64,000 bases of DNA from Sulfurimonas sp. (GTDB lineage Bacteria; Campylobacterota; Campylobacteria; Campylobacterales; Sulfurimonadaceae), in contig NZ_JBFHGL010000003.1 in NCBI RefSeq assembly GCF_041583195.1, positions 124,001 through 188,000 on the forward strand, written 5' to 3'. The notes under the pieces were generated by a model that saw nothing but the letters and a program-made list of their open reading frames with translations, searched no databases and had not been told where the DNA came from. This document shows, one piece after another, positions 17,616 to 27,171 of the stretch (position 1 is the stretch's first letter; every line of letters begins with the position of its first letter). The position numbers and the translations under genes were made by a program.

Positions 17616-17624
17616 GATGTTTAT

Positions 17625-18983
17625 ATGAAGTATATTGTTTTATTTTTTAGTTTTTTATTTATGATCGCTTGTAGCTCAGGACCAGAGGTACAAAAAATTG
17701 ATAATACTAAAGAGAATCGTAAAAAAAATGATATACAAGAATCTACAAATGCAAATCAAATATATGACCTGCAAAGGTTTGAACAAAACTCATGGGCATA
17801 TTTAAAAGATATTGAAATAAAAGAATTATCTGTAAAACAGGAAGACTTTGAAAGTTCTTACTTTAGTCCTTGGAATAGAATACCTACTGATTCTAAAGAG
17901 ACTGCTATGTGGCCATTTTATTCATATAAGCATGGTGATATGTATGGAGAAAATCTAAAGCTTATAGAAGAACAGGTATTTGAAGATATAAAAGATAATG
18001 CTGACTTTGACAGCTATAAAACTTTAAATCAAAGAGCAATTACTTTAAAGCATATAAATATAAGGGCATTTCCGACTTCAAAACCTATGTTCAAAGACCC
18101 AAACATTGCAGGAGAGGGGTTTCCATTTGATTATATGCAAAACTCTACGATAAGTGCGAATAAACCACTTTTAATATCACACTATTCAAAAGATAAACAA
18201 TGGGCCTATGTATTTACTAGTTTTACCGGAGGCTGGGTAGAGGCTAAAGATATAATAGATATTGATAAAAAATACACCGACTTATGGCAAAGAGCAAAGC
18301 AGATATTTTTAATAAAAGACAATATCCCTTTATATGATAAGAATGGAAACTTTTTATTTAATTCAAGGGTAGGTATGATGCTTTCTTTAATTGAAGAGGA
18401 TAAAGATAACTATACTGTATTAACTGTATCTTCATATAAAAACCATCAACCAAACTACCATAAAACAAAGATATCTAAAAATATATCTCATAAAGAGATT
18501 ATGGACTTTAACAAAGAGAATATTCAGAAGATATTTGATGAAGTAGCTAAAAGTAAATATGGTTGGGGCGGACTTTATGGTGAAAGGGATTGTTCATCTA
18601 CAATTAGAGATATTTATACACCTTTTGGTGTTTGGTTCCCAAGAAACTCATATCAACAATCAAGAGTTGGAAAAACTATTTCGATGGAAAATTTAAGTGA
18701 TCAAGAGAAGATAGAGCTTATTAAAAAAGATGCTATACCTTTTAAAACATTACTTTATAAAAAAGGACATATATTGATATATGTCGGAGTAGATAAAGAC
18801 GAAGTAATTGCTTTTCATAATACATGGGGTATAAAAACTAAAGATAATGATGATAAAGAGGGCAGAGTTATTGTTGGAAAAAGTGTTTACAGCTCCCTCC
18901 GCCTAGGAAGTAATCAAAAAGATTACGATAAAGACTCAGAGATCTTGAAAAACCTGCTTAGTATGAATATCGTAGTAAATTAA
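17625..18983 (+). CDS. Lipoprotein with SH3-like and NlpC/P60 peptidase domains
   Basis: The 452-aa protein has a type II signal peptide whose lipobox ends MIACSS, so it is a lipoprotein. An SH3-like middle (about residues 140-270) precedes an NlpC/P60 papain-like domain. The catalytic cysteine is in GERDCSST (about residue 326) and the His is in KGHILIYVG (about 385), with a further helper residue in FHNTWG. Such enzymes cut peptide stems of peptidoglycan. It lies 9 bases after the S24 repressor and may be cotranscribed with it. Confidence 0.83.
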   Translation: MKYIVLFFSFLFMIACSSGPEVQKIDNTKENRKKNDIQESTNANQIYDLQRFEQNSWAYLKDIEIKELSVKQEDFESSYFSPWNRIPTDSKETAMWPFYSYKHGDMYGENLKLIEEQVFEDIKDNADFDSYKTLNQRAITLKHINIRAFPTSKPMFKDPNIAGEGFPFDYMQNSTISANKPLLISHYSKDKQWAYVFTSFTGGWVEAKDIIDIDKKYTDLWQRAKQIFLIKDNIPLYDKNGNFLFNSRVGMMLSLIEEDKDNYTVLTVSSYKNHQPNYHKTKISKNISHKEIMDFNKENIQKIFDEVAKSKYGWGGLYGERDCSSTIRDIYTPFGVWFPRNSYQQSRVGKTISMENLSDQEKIELIKKDAIPFKTLLYKKGHILIYVGVDKDEVIAFHNTWGIKTKDNDDKEGRVIVGKSVYSSLRLGSNQKDYDKDSEILKNLLSMNIVVN

Positions 18984-19285
18984 GCTTTGATATCCAAAAG
19001 ACTGCCAAGCATCTCATCTTGAGTTTTTATAGCAGTTACATTAACTCCTGTCGCCCCTTGCGTGATCATCTGATCAGGCATCTCTTTTGATAAGTCAGTT
19101 TGACTTCTAGAATAGTTCGTATCTGTAGCTTCTCTTGTGTTAGCTCTTACAGAATTACCCTCATCACTCATTACAGTACTTTTTGGAACAAAACCGTCAG
19201 TGTTAACATTGGCTACGTTGTTAGCACTATTGTTCATCATAGTCTGATGCGCAGATATTGATGACACATTATTCGATATATTCAT
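18980..19285 (-). CDS. Short FlgC-like flagellar rod-family protein
   Basis: The 101-aa protein has the rod/hook N-terminal signature (SISAHQTMMNNSANNVANVNTDG split over about residues 9-31) and a C-terminal helix very like FlgC (TDLSKEMPDQMITQ, then IKTQDEMLGSLLDIKA). The middle domain present in FlgC (about 130-165 aa) is missing. It lies away from the flagellar genes of this window. A strong AAGGAAGGAG ribosome site supports it as real. It may be an adaptor or specialised rod subunit. Its end overlaps the convergent lipoprotein gene by 4 bases. Confidence 0.75.
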   Translation of the reverse strand: MNISNNVSSISAHQTMMNNSANNVANVNTDGFVPKSTVMSDEGNSVRANTREATDTNYSRSQTDLSKEMPDQMITQGATGVNVTAIKTQDEMLGSLLDIKA

Positions 19286-19320
19286 TATATGCTCCTTCCT
19301 TATAATAATAATTATATAAC

Positions 19321-19338
19321 CTGCTTTATAAAAAGCAG
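19321..19338 (-). terminator. Hairpin after dapD
   Basis: A 7-bp stem (CTGCTTT with AAAGCAG) and 4-base loop lie 22 bases past the dapD stop on the minus strand. No long T-run follows, so termination is inferred. Confidence 0.4.
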
Positions 19339-19359
19339 ATTATAACAGAGAGTTAATTA

Positions 19360-20556
19360 TTAGTGTAAATCTGCGTTTAGTTTTATCTCTCTAGTTGAGC
19401 GAGATGCAGTGATCTCACCAGTTAAAGAGTTTTGTCTAAAGTGAAGACCGTTTAGTCCTGCTAATTGTTTGCCTTTGAAAACTTCACCGTTAAGTGTAAC
19501 ACCACTGTTTACTTCATTGATTTTAGCAAGTTGCTCAGGATATATACCAACTTTAGTTCCTTCTAAAATTGCGATACCTGCATCTATGATACAAGCATCA
19601 CCTAAAGGGATACCACATACAGAGTTTGCACCTAAAAGACAGTTTTTACCAACAGAGATTGGATTACCATCAGTACCACTTAATACACCTAAAATAGAAG
19701 CTCCACCACCAACATCAGAACCATCACCTACGATAGCAGAAGATGAAATACGTCCTTCAACCATAGATACACCAGTAGTACCTGCATTGAAGTTAATATA
19801 TGAAGCACCAGGCATTACAGTAGTACCAGCAGCTAGTTGAGCACCAAAACGTACTTTTGAAGTGTCTAATATACGAGTGTTATCTGCAGGAATGATGTGT
19901 TGTAAGAATCTTGGGAACTTATCTACAAAATCAACGTGTGGATATTCGCCTGATAGTTTTAATTCGATCTCAAACTCTCTTAAGTACTCAAGCTCTATCG
20001 GTTGACCTTGACTCCAAGCAACATTTGGAAGTGCACCAAATGCACCGTCTAGACAAATTTCACGTAAACCAACTTTAGCTAGTGAGATAGCATATAGTTT
20101 TAAGTAAGCTGCTTCTACACTTTTTACAGGTGCATCATCAAAAATAAATGTAACTTTGTATTCACCCTCAACCATACCGTGTTCTACTAGTTGGTTGTAT
20201 AATGCAGAAACAACTTGAATGTTTTTATGAGCATCACCGTAAGCTTCATCAGCATATGGAGTAAAAGCATTTAAACAAGATCTTAAAAAGTCTAAGTTGA
20301 CGTTGCAAACTACTTCACTTTGAGTAAAATCTACATCTATACCTTGCTCAGATAAAGCTTTGATAAATATAGCTGCACTACCAAAGTTTTCATCCCAGTT
20401 GATGATCGGATATGTCGCTTGAAGACTCTTGTTTACATTAAGTTGTCCTAAATCTATTCTTGCAATACCAAATGCTAAAGGATCTCTGTAACCTTCAGTT
20501 TTTTTGATATCTTCGATCAGTGCTTTAAAAGCATCTGCTGTTTGGATTGTTTCCAT
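19360..20556 (-). CDS. dapD: Tetrahydrodipicolinate N-succinyltransferase
   Basis: DapD succinylates tetrahydrodipicolinate on the lysine and meso-diaminopimelate pathway. The 398-aa product is the long form typical of Campylobacterota. The C-terminal part shows the left-handed beta-helix hexapeptide pattern and the GGASILGVLSGTDG turn (about residue 290). I place the start at the ATG at 20556, 7 bases after AAGGTGA; the GTG 12 bases earlier is part of that ribosome site. A -10-like ATTATA lies just upstream at 20590-20595 (minus strand). Confidence 0.93.
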   Translation of the reverse strand: METIQTADAFKALIEDIKKTEGYRDPLAFGIARIDLGQLNVNKSLQATYPIINWDENFGSAAIFIKALSEQGIDVDFTQSEVVCNVNLDFLRSCLNAFTPYADEAYGDAHKNIQVVSALYNQLVEHGMVEGEYKVTFIFDDAPVKSVEAAYLKLYAISLAKVGLREICLDGAFGALPNVAWSQGQPIELEYLREFEIELKLSGEYPHVDFVDKFPRFLQHIIPADNTRILDTSKVRFGAQLAAGTTVMPGASYINFNAGTTGVSMVEGRISSSAIVGDGSDVGGGASILGVLSGTDGNPISVGKNCLLGANSVCGIPLGDACIIDAGIAILEGTKVGIYPEQLAKINEVNSGVTLNGEVFKGKQLAGLNGLHFRQNSLTGEITASRSTREIKLNADLH

Positions 20557-20589
20557 TATTTTTCTCACCTTAAATCAAATATTTCCGCA

Positions 20590-20595
20590 ATTATA
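20590..20595 (-). promoter_or_regulatory. Probable -10 box of dapD
   Basis: The minus strand reads TATAATTGCGG, about 34 bases ahead of the chosen ATG. Confidence 0.5.
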
Positions 20596-20670
20596 TTCAA
20601 ATTTTACTAATAAGATTTAATATATACTTTGAGTAATAAATTTATAAAGTTAAATTAAAAAAGAGAAATT

Positions 20671-21174
20671 ATGCAAAAATGGATAGATATTTTAAAAAAC
20701 AATGATTTTATAGCTGCTAAACAATATATAAAAAAAGGTGCTGACCTAAATGAAGAGAATGAAAATGGTGAATCTGTTTTAGCCACGGCTATAAGACATC
20801 ATTGTGATGATGATTTGATTCATTTATTAATAGATAGCGGTGCAGATATATATGATTTTGATAATGAAGGTGTAAGTATCTTTGATATGGCAATAACCTA
20901 TAATAATCTTTATGTGTTCAATCATATAATTGAATCAGGTATAGATGTGAATAAAACAAATAGAAGAAGCGGTTTTACACCTCTGATGTGTGCAGCTTGT
21001 TATGGAAGGGTTGAAATAGCAAAGCTTCTTTTAGAAAACGGTGCAGATAAAAATTCTTTGGATTCTCGTGGTTTTTCAGCTCTTGATTTTGCCAGAAAAA
21101 TGAATAAAAAGAGTGTTTTGGAAGTTCTGGATTATGATAAAGAACTTCCACTAAATAGAGGTTATACTAAATAA
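20671..21174 (+). CDS. Ankyrin-repeat protein
   Basis: The 167-aa product consists of about five ankyrin repeats and little else. Typical units are LIDSGADIYDFDNEG (about 50-65), GFTPLMCAACYGRVEIAKLLL (two stretches around 103-123) and GADKNSLDSRGFSALDFA. There is no signal peptide or membrane helix, so it is cytosolic. It would act as a protein-binding scaffold; partner unknown. AGAGAAATT precedes the start. It converges on the small gene that follows. Confidence 0.83.
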   Translation: MQKWIDILKNNDFIAAKQYIKKGADLNEENENGESVLATAIRHHCDDDLIHLLIDSGADIYDFDNEGVSIFDMAITYNNLYVFNHIIESGIDVNKTNRRSGFTPLMCAACYGRVEIAKLLLENGADKNSLDSRGFSALDFARKMNKKSVLEVLDYDKELPLNRGYTK

Positions 21175-21176
21175 TA

Positions 21177-21368
21177 TTAATCGAAAAATTTACCCTGTTT
21201 TTCATTATCTAAAGGTTTTCTTTTCTCTTTAACTAACCACTCTTGAAGAAGTGACTCTATAACTTTACTTAAACTCATTTTATATCTGTTTCTTGAATAA
21301 AGCATAGCGTCATCCCATGTTTTTCTGTCTATAAGTAAACTTCTTGTTATTTCATCTTTTGGTTGCAT
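21177..21368 (-). CDS. Small ribbon-helix-helix-like protein
   Basis: The 63-aa product has a beta-strand-like start (DEITRSLLIDRKTWDDA) followed by two helices with KMSLSKVIESLLQEWL, the layout of a ribbon-helix-helix DNA-binding fold. Such proteins are usually dimeric regulators or antitoxins. There is no toxin-sized partner next to it, as the neighbours are the convergent ankyrin gene and the divergent EAL-HDOD gene. Assignment rests on pattern only. Confidence 0.6.
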   Translation of the reverse strand: MQPKDEITRSLLIDRKTWDDAMLYSRNRYKMSLSKVIESLLQEWLVKEKRKPLDNEKQGKFFD

Positions 21369-21470
21369 TAAAATCCTTAACTATATAATAAACTATATAG
21401 TAATAAAAAGAACCTTATAAGTCAATTCAAAGATCTAATATGTATAATTAAAATAAAAAAGATATATTTA

Positions 21471-22676
21471 ATGGCTAACAATATTTACATAGCAAAACAA
21501 CCTATTTTAAAGAAAGACGGAGATGTATTCGCATATGAACTTTTATATAGAGATTCAGAGGACACATCAAATATTAAAAACCGCAAACAAGCTACAGTTT
21601 CCGTACTTAGCTCTGTAATTAATAAGTTTGGAATAGATAACTTGCTTTCTAACCATAAAGCATTTGTCAAAGCTGATGAAGAGTTTATTATGCACAGTAT
21701 TGTAAACACAATACCAAAGGAATATTTTATATTTTCCCTGCAGTTTGATGAAAAAGTAAGTCCAAAGGCGGTAAAAAAAGTTAAAAAACTTTATGAAGAC
21801 GGTTATACATTTGCAATTAATGATGTTATTTTAGACAAGAATGTAATGGATAACTATAAAGACATTATGGAATATATAAGTTATGTAAAAGTTGATATAG
21901 ATACTCCTGCAGATAATTACTCACTTTTAAATGACCTGGATATTGAGGTAATATCAACAAAAGTAGAAAACAGTGAAAAAGAAAAAACAGCTTTACAAAG
22001 AGATGTAGATTACCTTCAAGGTTATTTCTTTTGTAAGCCTGCAGTTAAAAAACAAGAGAAGTTTGATGCAGAGGTTGAAAATGTAATCAGACTTTGTAAT
22101 AGGATTATGCAAGATTGTAGTGTGGATGACCTTGTAGACGAGTTTGAGAGAAGTCCTGTAGTTTCTATGCAGTTATTAAAGTTTATCAACTCAGGACTAT
22201 TTCACTTTAGACAAAAACTTTCATCTATAAAACAAGTTCTAACATTGGTTGGAAAAACAAAACTGACACAATGGTTAATGCTTATGATATACTCAACACC
22301 AAGAGGAGAGGGCGTTTCAAATGAAGTTTTGTTTGAGAGGGTAAAGAGCCGGACTTATATTATGAATGAAATCGCTAAGATAATCGATCGCTCAATAGTT
22401 TCAAATGCTTACTTTGTAGGAGTTATATCTCTTATGGATGCTTTGTTTAGCATAAGTAAAAGAAGCTTAATGCAACAGTTGAATGTTGATAAAGAGATAA
22501 AAGATGCTATCTTAAAAAAAGATGGTATTTTAGGTGATATATATAGTTTTGTGTTAGCTTTAGAGAGTTTCAATACTGAAACTATTGATAATTTTATTGA
22601 AAAGTACAATATATCTAAAGAAGCATTAGAGCAGATAACTCTAAATGCATCTAAAGACTTAGGAAACATCGAGTAA
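21471..22676 (+). CDS. EAL-HDOD (YuxH-like) signalling protein
   Basis: The 401-aa protein has an N-terminal EAL-type domain and a C-terminal HDOD domain. The EAL signature at about residue 23 reads YELLYRD, so the domain keeps the fold but lacks the metal-binding catalytic set and is unlikely to hydrolyse cyclic di-GMP. The HDOD part (about 200-390) includes SPVVSMQLLKFINSG and SIKQVLTLVGKTKLTQW. Such proteins are regulatory; in this phylum several affect motility or stress. Its last 18 bases overlap the convergent DUF6166-HTH gene. Confidence 0.82.
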   Translation: MANNIYIAKQPILKKDGDVFAYELLYRDSEDTSNIKNRKQATVSVLSSVINKFGIDNLLSNHKAFVKADEEFIMHSIVNTIPKEYFIFSLQFDEKVSPKAVKKVKKLYEDGYTFAINDVILDKNVMDNYKDIMEYISYVKVDIDTPADNYSLLNDLDIEVISTKVENSEKEKTALQRDVDYLQGYFFCKPAVKKQEKFDAEVENVIRLCNRIMQDCSVDDLVDEFERSPVVSMQLLKFINSGLFHFRQKLSSIKQVLTLVGKTKLTQWLMLMIYSTPRGEGVSNEVLFERVKSRTYIMNEIAKIIDRSIVSNAYFVGVISLMDALFSISKRSLMQQLNVDKEIKDAILKKDGILGDIYSFVLALESFNTETIDNFIEKYNISKEALEQITLNASKDLGNIE

Positions 22677-23282
22677 TCTGACAAAGTTTTTATAACTGTC
22701 CACAATTTGTTGGTTTTTTGCATTTTGAATGTAAAATTCTATCGCTTTTTTGCCAAGTCTTGGTATTTCATTTTTTACAGCCCAGCTGCTTACGGTTCCC
22801 TCAGGAACCTCTAGTATATTAGCTAGTGCTTTTTGAGTAATTCCAAGTTCTTGACATACATCTTTTACTACATTGCTTTTTTTCTTAATAACTTTATGTT
22901 TTGTATATATCGCTCTGTTTTGTGTGAATTCAGTATGATTTTCTTGTTCGAAATCATCTAAACCTATATCTGAGTTTTTAGATATCCATTCATATATATC
23001 ATGTGAGTTAAGTAACCAGTCCCTAGAGTGTAAACCTACAATAACATGATCAACAAATTTTTCGGCATTTGCTTTTGCTATCTCTTTTGTACTGATCTGA
23101 CGAAGTATTGCATATGCAAGTTGCAGTGAACCAGAACCTTTAACACCCCAGTCAAAACCATTTTTAGATTTTGGATATTCTTCAAATCTATTTGGTAGTT
23201 CAACCTCTCCATAAGTTACATACCTGCCGCCTAGCAGTGCTTTATGCCCTTTAAATACGTGATTACTACGTTTAATTGCCAT
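22659..23282 (-). CDS. DUF6166-like N domain fused to a helix-turn-helix
   Basis: The 207-aa protein starts with a segment whose GGRYVTYGEVELPN, then GFDWGVKGSGSLQLAYAIL (about residues 17-60), fits DUF6166, a small domain of unknown function. The C-terminal part has an XRE-type helix-turn-helix (QELGITQKALANILEVPEGTVSSWAV, split across about 145-170) and a helical tail. It is probably a transcription regulator. A 42-aa membrane ORF lies 9 bases upstream on the same strand, and the gene overlaps the EAL-HDOD gene convergently. Confidence 0.68.
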   Translation of the reverse strand: MAIKRSNHVFKGHKALLGGRYVTYGEVELPNRFEEYPKSKNGFDWGVKGSGSLQLAYAILRQISTKEIAKANAEKFVDHVIVGLHSRDWLLNSHDIYEWISKNSDIGLDDFEQENHTEFTQNRAIYTKHKVIKKKSNVVKDVCQELGITQKALANILEVPEGTVSSWAVKNEIPRLGKKAIEFYIQNAKNQQIVDSYKNFVRLLDVS

Positions 23283-23291
23283 TTTTTCCTC

Positions 23292-23420
23292 TTATATTTT
23301 AAAAGTATAGTGATTCTTTTTATGCTTATTTATGATCTTCTGATTTACAGACATTTTATATCGATAAAAAGCGTATATAGATATACTTAGCAATAATAAT
23401 ACCAATAACCAAACTATCAT
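23292..23420 (-). CDS. 42-aa single-pass membrane peptide
   Basis: An ATG at 23418-23420, 8 bases after AAGGA, opens a 42-codon frame with a strongly hydrophobic helix (about residues 2-18, Leu/Val/Ile) and a basic C-terminal tail rich in Lys, Asn and His. It is encoded 9 bases before the DUF6166-HTH gene and is likely cotranscribed. No family is recognised; it might anchor or sense for the regulator, but that is inference. Confidence 0.55.
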   Translation of the reverse strand: MIVWLLVLLLLSISIYAFYRYKMSVNQKIINKHKKNHYTFKI

Positions 23421-23547
23421 AGGAGAATTCCTTGAGTTTTAATGTATTCATAAATATCGACACTATAACATATAACATTAATTTATAGATATTTATCTAT
23501 GAAATTTTGCTATCATTACAAAAATATTTACATGACAAAGGTATACA

Positions 23548-23817
23548 ATGTCTTACACACAAAAACTTGAAGAACTTTTAACAAAGCAGGTTATTCCAGA
23601 TATAGATGATGCATTAGATGAAATTTTTGAACAAATAGCAGATGAAAAAAATGCGAATGATGATCAAAAAGAAGAGATTGAGGAATTACGTGAATTTAAA
23701 TCTGATTTAAAAGATCTGCTTGAAGATATAAAAAGCGGTGAAGTTGAAGATGATGAGTGTGAAGAGATCTACAATGATATCTTAGAAGCTCAGCAGGGTG
23801 CTGATGAAGAGGAATAA
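23548..23817 (+). CDS. Acidic coiled-coil protein, unknown function
   Basis: The 89-aa product is strongly acidic (rich in Glu and Asp) with heptad-like Leu/Ile spacing, giving one or two predicted coiled-coil helices. No signal, membrane or catalytic motif is present. It has its own start with AAAGG upstream, and ends in a hairpin shared with the convergent adk gene. No function can be assigned. Confidence 0.65.
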   Translation: MSYTQKLEELLTKQVIPDIDDALDEIFEQIADEKNANDDQKEEIEELREFKSDLKDLLEDIKSGEVEDDECEEIYNDILEAQQGADEEE

Positions 23818-23826
23818 AATCCTCTT
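23807..23826. terminator. Bidirectional hairpin between the acidic protein and adk
   Basis: A 7-bp stem (AAGAGGA at 23807-23813 with TCCTCTT at 23820-23826), 6-base loop and T-rich flank sit across two convergent stops. Confidence 0.6.
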
Positions 23827-24395
23827 TATATTTTAGACACTATAAAATCTTCCATATCAGAGACAATCTCCTCTATGGCTCTTTCTCCATCTATAACTTC
23901 TAACATATTTTTATCTTTATAAAACTCTTGTATCTCTTTTAGAGGCTCTGTATAAACTCTCATACGGTTGTTAAATACTTCGTTATTATCATCAGCTCCA
24001 CGTGCGCGACCAAGGACTCTATCGCGTGCTACTTCTTCGCTAACTTTAACTTCTATAACATTTATTAGCTCAACACCGTCTTCATTTTGAAGATATTGGT
24101 CAAGTGAATTCATCTGCTCAATACTTCTTGGATATCCATCAATTATTACAACATCTGTAGGCGCTTTTTTGATAGCACCTACAATAGTTTCTATAGCAAT
24201 CTCAATCGGTACTATCTCACCTTTTGATATGAAAGAATCTATAAGTTTTCCTCTTTCACTACCGCTTGCAACTTCTGCACGGAACATGTCTCCTGCAGAA
24301 TAGTGTGTTATTGGAGCATTTTTTTGTGCTATAAGTTCAGCATCGGTAGTTTTTCCACTACCTGGTGCTCCAATAATTAAAAAAAGTTTTTTCAT
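23826..24395 (-). CDS. adk: Adenylate kinase
   Basis: Adk interconverts ATP + AMP and 2 ADP. The 189-aa product starts [17 protein letters not shown], with the P-loop at about residues 9-16, has DGYPRS near residue 85 and a short lid ([12 protein letters not shown]), typical of the short Campylobacterota form without a zinc lid. The true ATG is at 24393-24395, overlapping the aspS stop as TAATG; the longer frame upstream is within aspS. Confidence 0.95.
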   Translation of the reverse strand: MKKLFLIIGAPGSGKTTDAELIAQKNAPITHYSAGDMFRAEVASGSERGKLIDSFISKGEIVPIEIAIETIVGAIKKAPTDVVIIDGYPRSIEQMNSLDQYLQNEDGVELINVIEVKVSEEVARDRVLGRARGADDNNEVFNNRMRVYTEPLKEIQEFYKDKNMLEVIDGERAIEEIVSDMEDFIVSKI

Positions 24396-26149
24396 TATTG
24401 TTTTGGCTCGCGAAGACGAATGTGAAGATCTCTCAGTTGTGTATTGTCTACTTCGCTTGGAGCTTGTGTTAGTACACAAGAAGCTTTTTGAGTTTTAGGG
24501 AATGCTATAACGTCACGGATACTTGATTTTTTAGAGATTAACATCATCATTCTATCAAATCCCATAGCAAAACCACCATGTGGAGGTGCACCGAATTTAA
24601 GTGCATCTAGTAAGAAACCAAACTTCTCTTGTGCTTCTTCCTCTTCAATACCTAAAAGTTTAAAGATCTCTTCTTGAACTTCTTCTTTATGGATACGGAT
24701 AGAACCACCACCAAGTTCAACACCGTTTAGAACAATGTCATAAGCGATAGATTCGATCTCTTCAACATCTTCTTTATCAGTATCAAGTGGCTGTGTAAAT
24801 GGGTGATGAAGTGCTTTAACACGTCCTTCTTCAACTTCAAACATAGGAAAGTCAACTACCCATACAAACTCATATTTATCTGGATCTACAAGATTCATTT
24901 TCTCATGTTCAGCTATAAAGTTTCTGAAACGTCCCATATAATCCCATACAAGTTTTTTCTCACCTGCACCGAAGAATACAACATCACCAACTTCCATACC
25001 TAATCTTTCTATAAGTAAGTTGATATCAGCTTCGCTGAAGAACTTAATTAATGGACCTTTAAGACCATCTTCTTTCATTTGGAAATAACCAAGACCGCTT
25101 GCTCCAAATTTTCTCACAAAGTCTTCGAAGCTTTTCATCTCTCTTTTTGAGAATACTAAATCAGCTCCAGGAACTTTAAGAGCTTTAATACGGTTTGTGT
25201 GTGGCTTAGCTGCTATTTTAGAGAAGATCTCATTGTCACATCTCTCAAATATATCGATAACGTCTACCATTTTTAGACCATATCTTAAATCAGGTTTGTC
25301 TGATCCGTACCATTCCATTGCATCTTTATATTTGATACGGTTAAATGGAGCTTTAACTTCAATATCACATGCACTGAATATACCCTCTAGTAAATCTTCT
25401 GCAACTTTGATTACGTCTTCTTGGTCACAAAAACTCATCTCAACGTCTATTTGAGTAAACTCCGGTTGACGATCAGCTCTTAGGTCTTCATCACGGAAAC
25501 ATTTAGCTATTTGGAAATATCTGTCAAATCCACCAACCATTAAAAGTTGTTTAAAAAGCTGTGGAGATTGAGGTAGAGCATAAAACTCTCCATTATGAAC
25601 ACGAGAAGGTACTAAGTAATCTCTTGCTCCCTCTGGAGTTGATTTTGTAAGAATTGGAGTTTCAACCTCTAAAAATCCATTTGCATCTAATACATTTCTA
25701 GCAGCAATTGCAGCTTTTGAACGTAGACGGAATGCTTCATACATTGCCGGGTCGCGAAGTTCTAAATATCTATACTTTAGTTTAACTTCTTCACCAACAT
25801 TAGGATCACCTAGTGTAAACGGCATAGGCTTAGCTTTGTTTTCTATTTTAAGTTCAGTAACAACTATCTCAATAGCACCTGTTTTTAGTCTAGGGTTAAC
25901 TAAACCTTCACCACGATGACGAACTTTACCTTTAGCGATTAATACGTATTCATCGCGAACCTTATCAGCAATTTCGTGAGCTTCTTTAGAATCTTCAGGA
26001 TCACAAGTAAGTTGAATAAGACCTGTTTTATCCCTTAAGTCAATAAAAATAATACCACCGTGATCACGGTAGCTATTTGCCCAACCTGTCAGTGTAACTT
26101 CTTCACCAACGTTTGTTTCGTTTAAATCTGTACAATAATGAGTTCTCAT
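24395..26149 (-). CDS. aspS: Aspartyl-tRNA synthetase
   Basis: AspS charges tRNA-Asp and, in many members of this phylum, also tRNA-Asn, which is then amidated. The 584-aa product has an N-terminal OB-fold (about 1-105), class II motif 2 with [20 protein letters not shown] (about residue 215), a bacterial insertion domain, and motif 3 [12 protein letters not shown] near the C terminus. Whether it is discriminating cannot be read here. adk is coupled to it by TAATG. A -10 box is at 26180-26185. Confidence 0.97.
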   Translation of the reverse strand: MRTHYCTDLNETNVGEEVTLTGWANSYRDHGGIIFIDLRDKTGLIQLTCDPEDSKEAHEIADKVRDEYVLIAKGKVRHRGEGLVNPRLKTGAIEIVVTELKIENKAKPMPFTLGDPNVGEEVKLKYRYLELRDPAMYEAFRLRSKAAIAARNVLDANGFLEVETPILTKSTPEGARDYLVPSRVHNGEFYALPQSPQLFKQLLMVGGFDRYFQIAKCFRDEDLRADRQPEFTQIDVEMSFCDQEDVIKVAEDLLEGIFSACDIEVKAPFNRIKYKDAMEWYGSDKPDLRYGLKMVDVIDIFERCDNEIFSKIAAKPHTNRIKALKVPGADLVFSKREMKSFEDFVRKFGASGLGYFQMKEDGLKGPLIKFFSEADINLLIERLGMEVGDVVFFGAGEKKLVWDYMGRFRNFIAEHEKMNLVDPDKYEFVWVVDFPMFEVEEGRVKALHHPFTQPLDTDKEDVEEIESIAYDIVLNGVELGGGSIRIHKEEVQEEIFKLLGIEEEEAQEKFGFLLDALKFGAPPHGGFAMGFDRMMMLISKKSSIRDVIAFPKTQKASCVLTQAPSEVDNTQLRDLHIRLREPKQ

Positions 26150-26179
26150 ATAAATAGAGTCCTATAAAAAATTTTCGCG

Positions 26180-26185
26180 ATTATA
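26180..26185 (-). promoter_or_regulatory. Probable -10 box of aspS-adk
   Basis: The minus strand reads GATATAATCGCG, about 31 bases before the aspS start, similar to the other promoters here. Confidence 0.6.
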
Positions 26186-26272
26186 TCTAAACTTGGCTTA
26201 TCTCAGGATAAGTCGTGTTATAACATTAATATGTCAATTTGCAATATTTTTACTATTTTAAATTTAAAAGTG

Positions 26273-26278
26273 TATAAT
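26273..26278 (+). promoter_or_regulatory. Probable -10 box of the nadK operon
   Basis: GTGTATAATTTGC places TATAAT 30 bases ahead of the nadK TTG start, at the head of a plus-strand gene run that reaches mrdA. Confidence 0.5.
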
Positions 26279-26307
26279 TTGCTAAAATAAATTGAAAAAG
26301 AGCCGTT

Positions 26308-27162
26308 TTGAAAAATATAGATTTTAATAAAGTTGGTATTGTTTTAAGACCAGATAGTCCCCAGCTTAAAGGGGAGTTTTTAAAAGTACAAGAGACACTG
26401 AATAAATATAATATTGAGATATTTTTAGAAAAGAACAGTGCACAGATGATCTCACTTGAAGGCTTTGAATTTGACGAAATGTGTTCTAAAAGCGGTTTTT
26501 TAATTACTATCGGTGGTGATGGTACTCTGATCTCTACTGCTAGAAAATCTTTACAGTATGATATTCCAATATTGGGAATTCATGCCGGCAGACTAGGCTT
26601 TTTATCTGATGTAAGTATAGACGAATTTGACGGATTTTTTCAACAAATGAAAAATGGAAAGTTCAGAATAGATGAGAGAGCCGTACTTGAGACTACACTA
26701 AATAAAGGTGAAAAAGAGGAAAAAAGATACGCATTTAACGACGTAGTTTTAACCCGTTCTTCAGTTCCTCAAATGATCCATATTGAAACACTGGTTGATT
26801 CAAAACCGTTTAATACTTACTATGGCGATGGTGTTATAGTCTCTACTCCAACTGGATCTACAGCATATAACCTTTCAGCAGGAGGACCTGTTATGTTCCC
26901 TTTGACTAATGTTTTTGCATTAACACCTATATGTCCGCATTCATTAACTCAAAGACCTGTTGTACTGCCTGGGAAATACCCTATAGAGATGAAAACTTCT
27001 AGTGAGAAAGCTTTAGTTATATTTGACGGACAAGATATGGTGGAGTTGGGACTTGGTGAGAGTATAGATATAAAACTGGCTACTAAGATGGTAAGTTTAA
27101 TTCATAAAGAAGATTTTAACTACTTTGAAATACTAAAAAATAAATTAAATTGGGGAGATTAA
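26308..27162 (+). CDS. nadK: NAD kinase
   Basis: NadK phosphorylates NAD to NADP using ATP or polyphosphate. The 284-aa product has the family GGDGT loop (TIGGDGTLISTARK, about residue 73) and the conserved STPTGSTAYNLSAGGP (about 180). The start is TTG at 26308, 6 bases after AAAAAGAG; no ATG nearby keeps the N terminus. It is 9 bases ahead of recN in the same operon. Confidence 0.95.
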   Translation: MKNIDFNKVGIVLRPDSPQLKGEFLKVQETLNKYNIEIFLEKNSAQMISLEGFEFDEMCSKSGFLITIGGDGTLISTARKSLQYDIPILGIHAGRLGFLSDVSIDEFDGFFQQMKNGKFRIDERAVLETTLNKGEKEEKRYAFNDVVLTRSSVPQMIHIETLVDSKPFNTYYGDGVIVSTPTGSTAYNLSAGGPVMFPLTNVFALTPICPHSLTQRPVVLPGKYPIEMKTSSEKALVIFDGQDMVELGLGESIDIKLATKMVSLIHKEDFNYFEILKNKLNWGD

Positions 27163-27171
27163 GATACCAAT

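Noticed and set aside
20557-20568. GTG start for dapD
   Set aside because: The GTG is part of the AAGGTGA ribosome site for the ATG at 20556.
24396-24479. Longer adenylate kinase start
   Set aside because: The extension lies inside aspS, is low-complexity Ser/Arg, and the family starts at [16 protein letters not shown].
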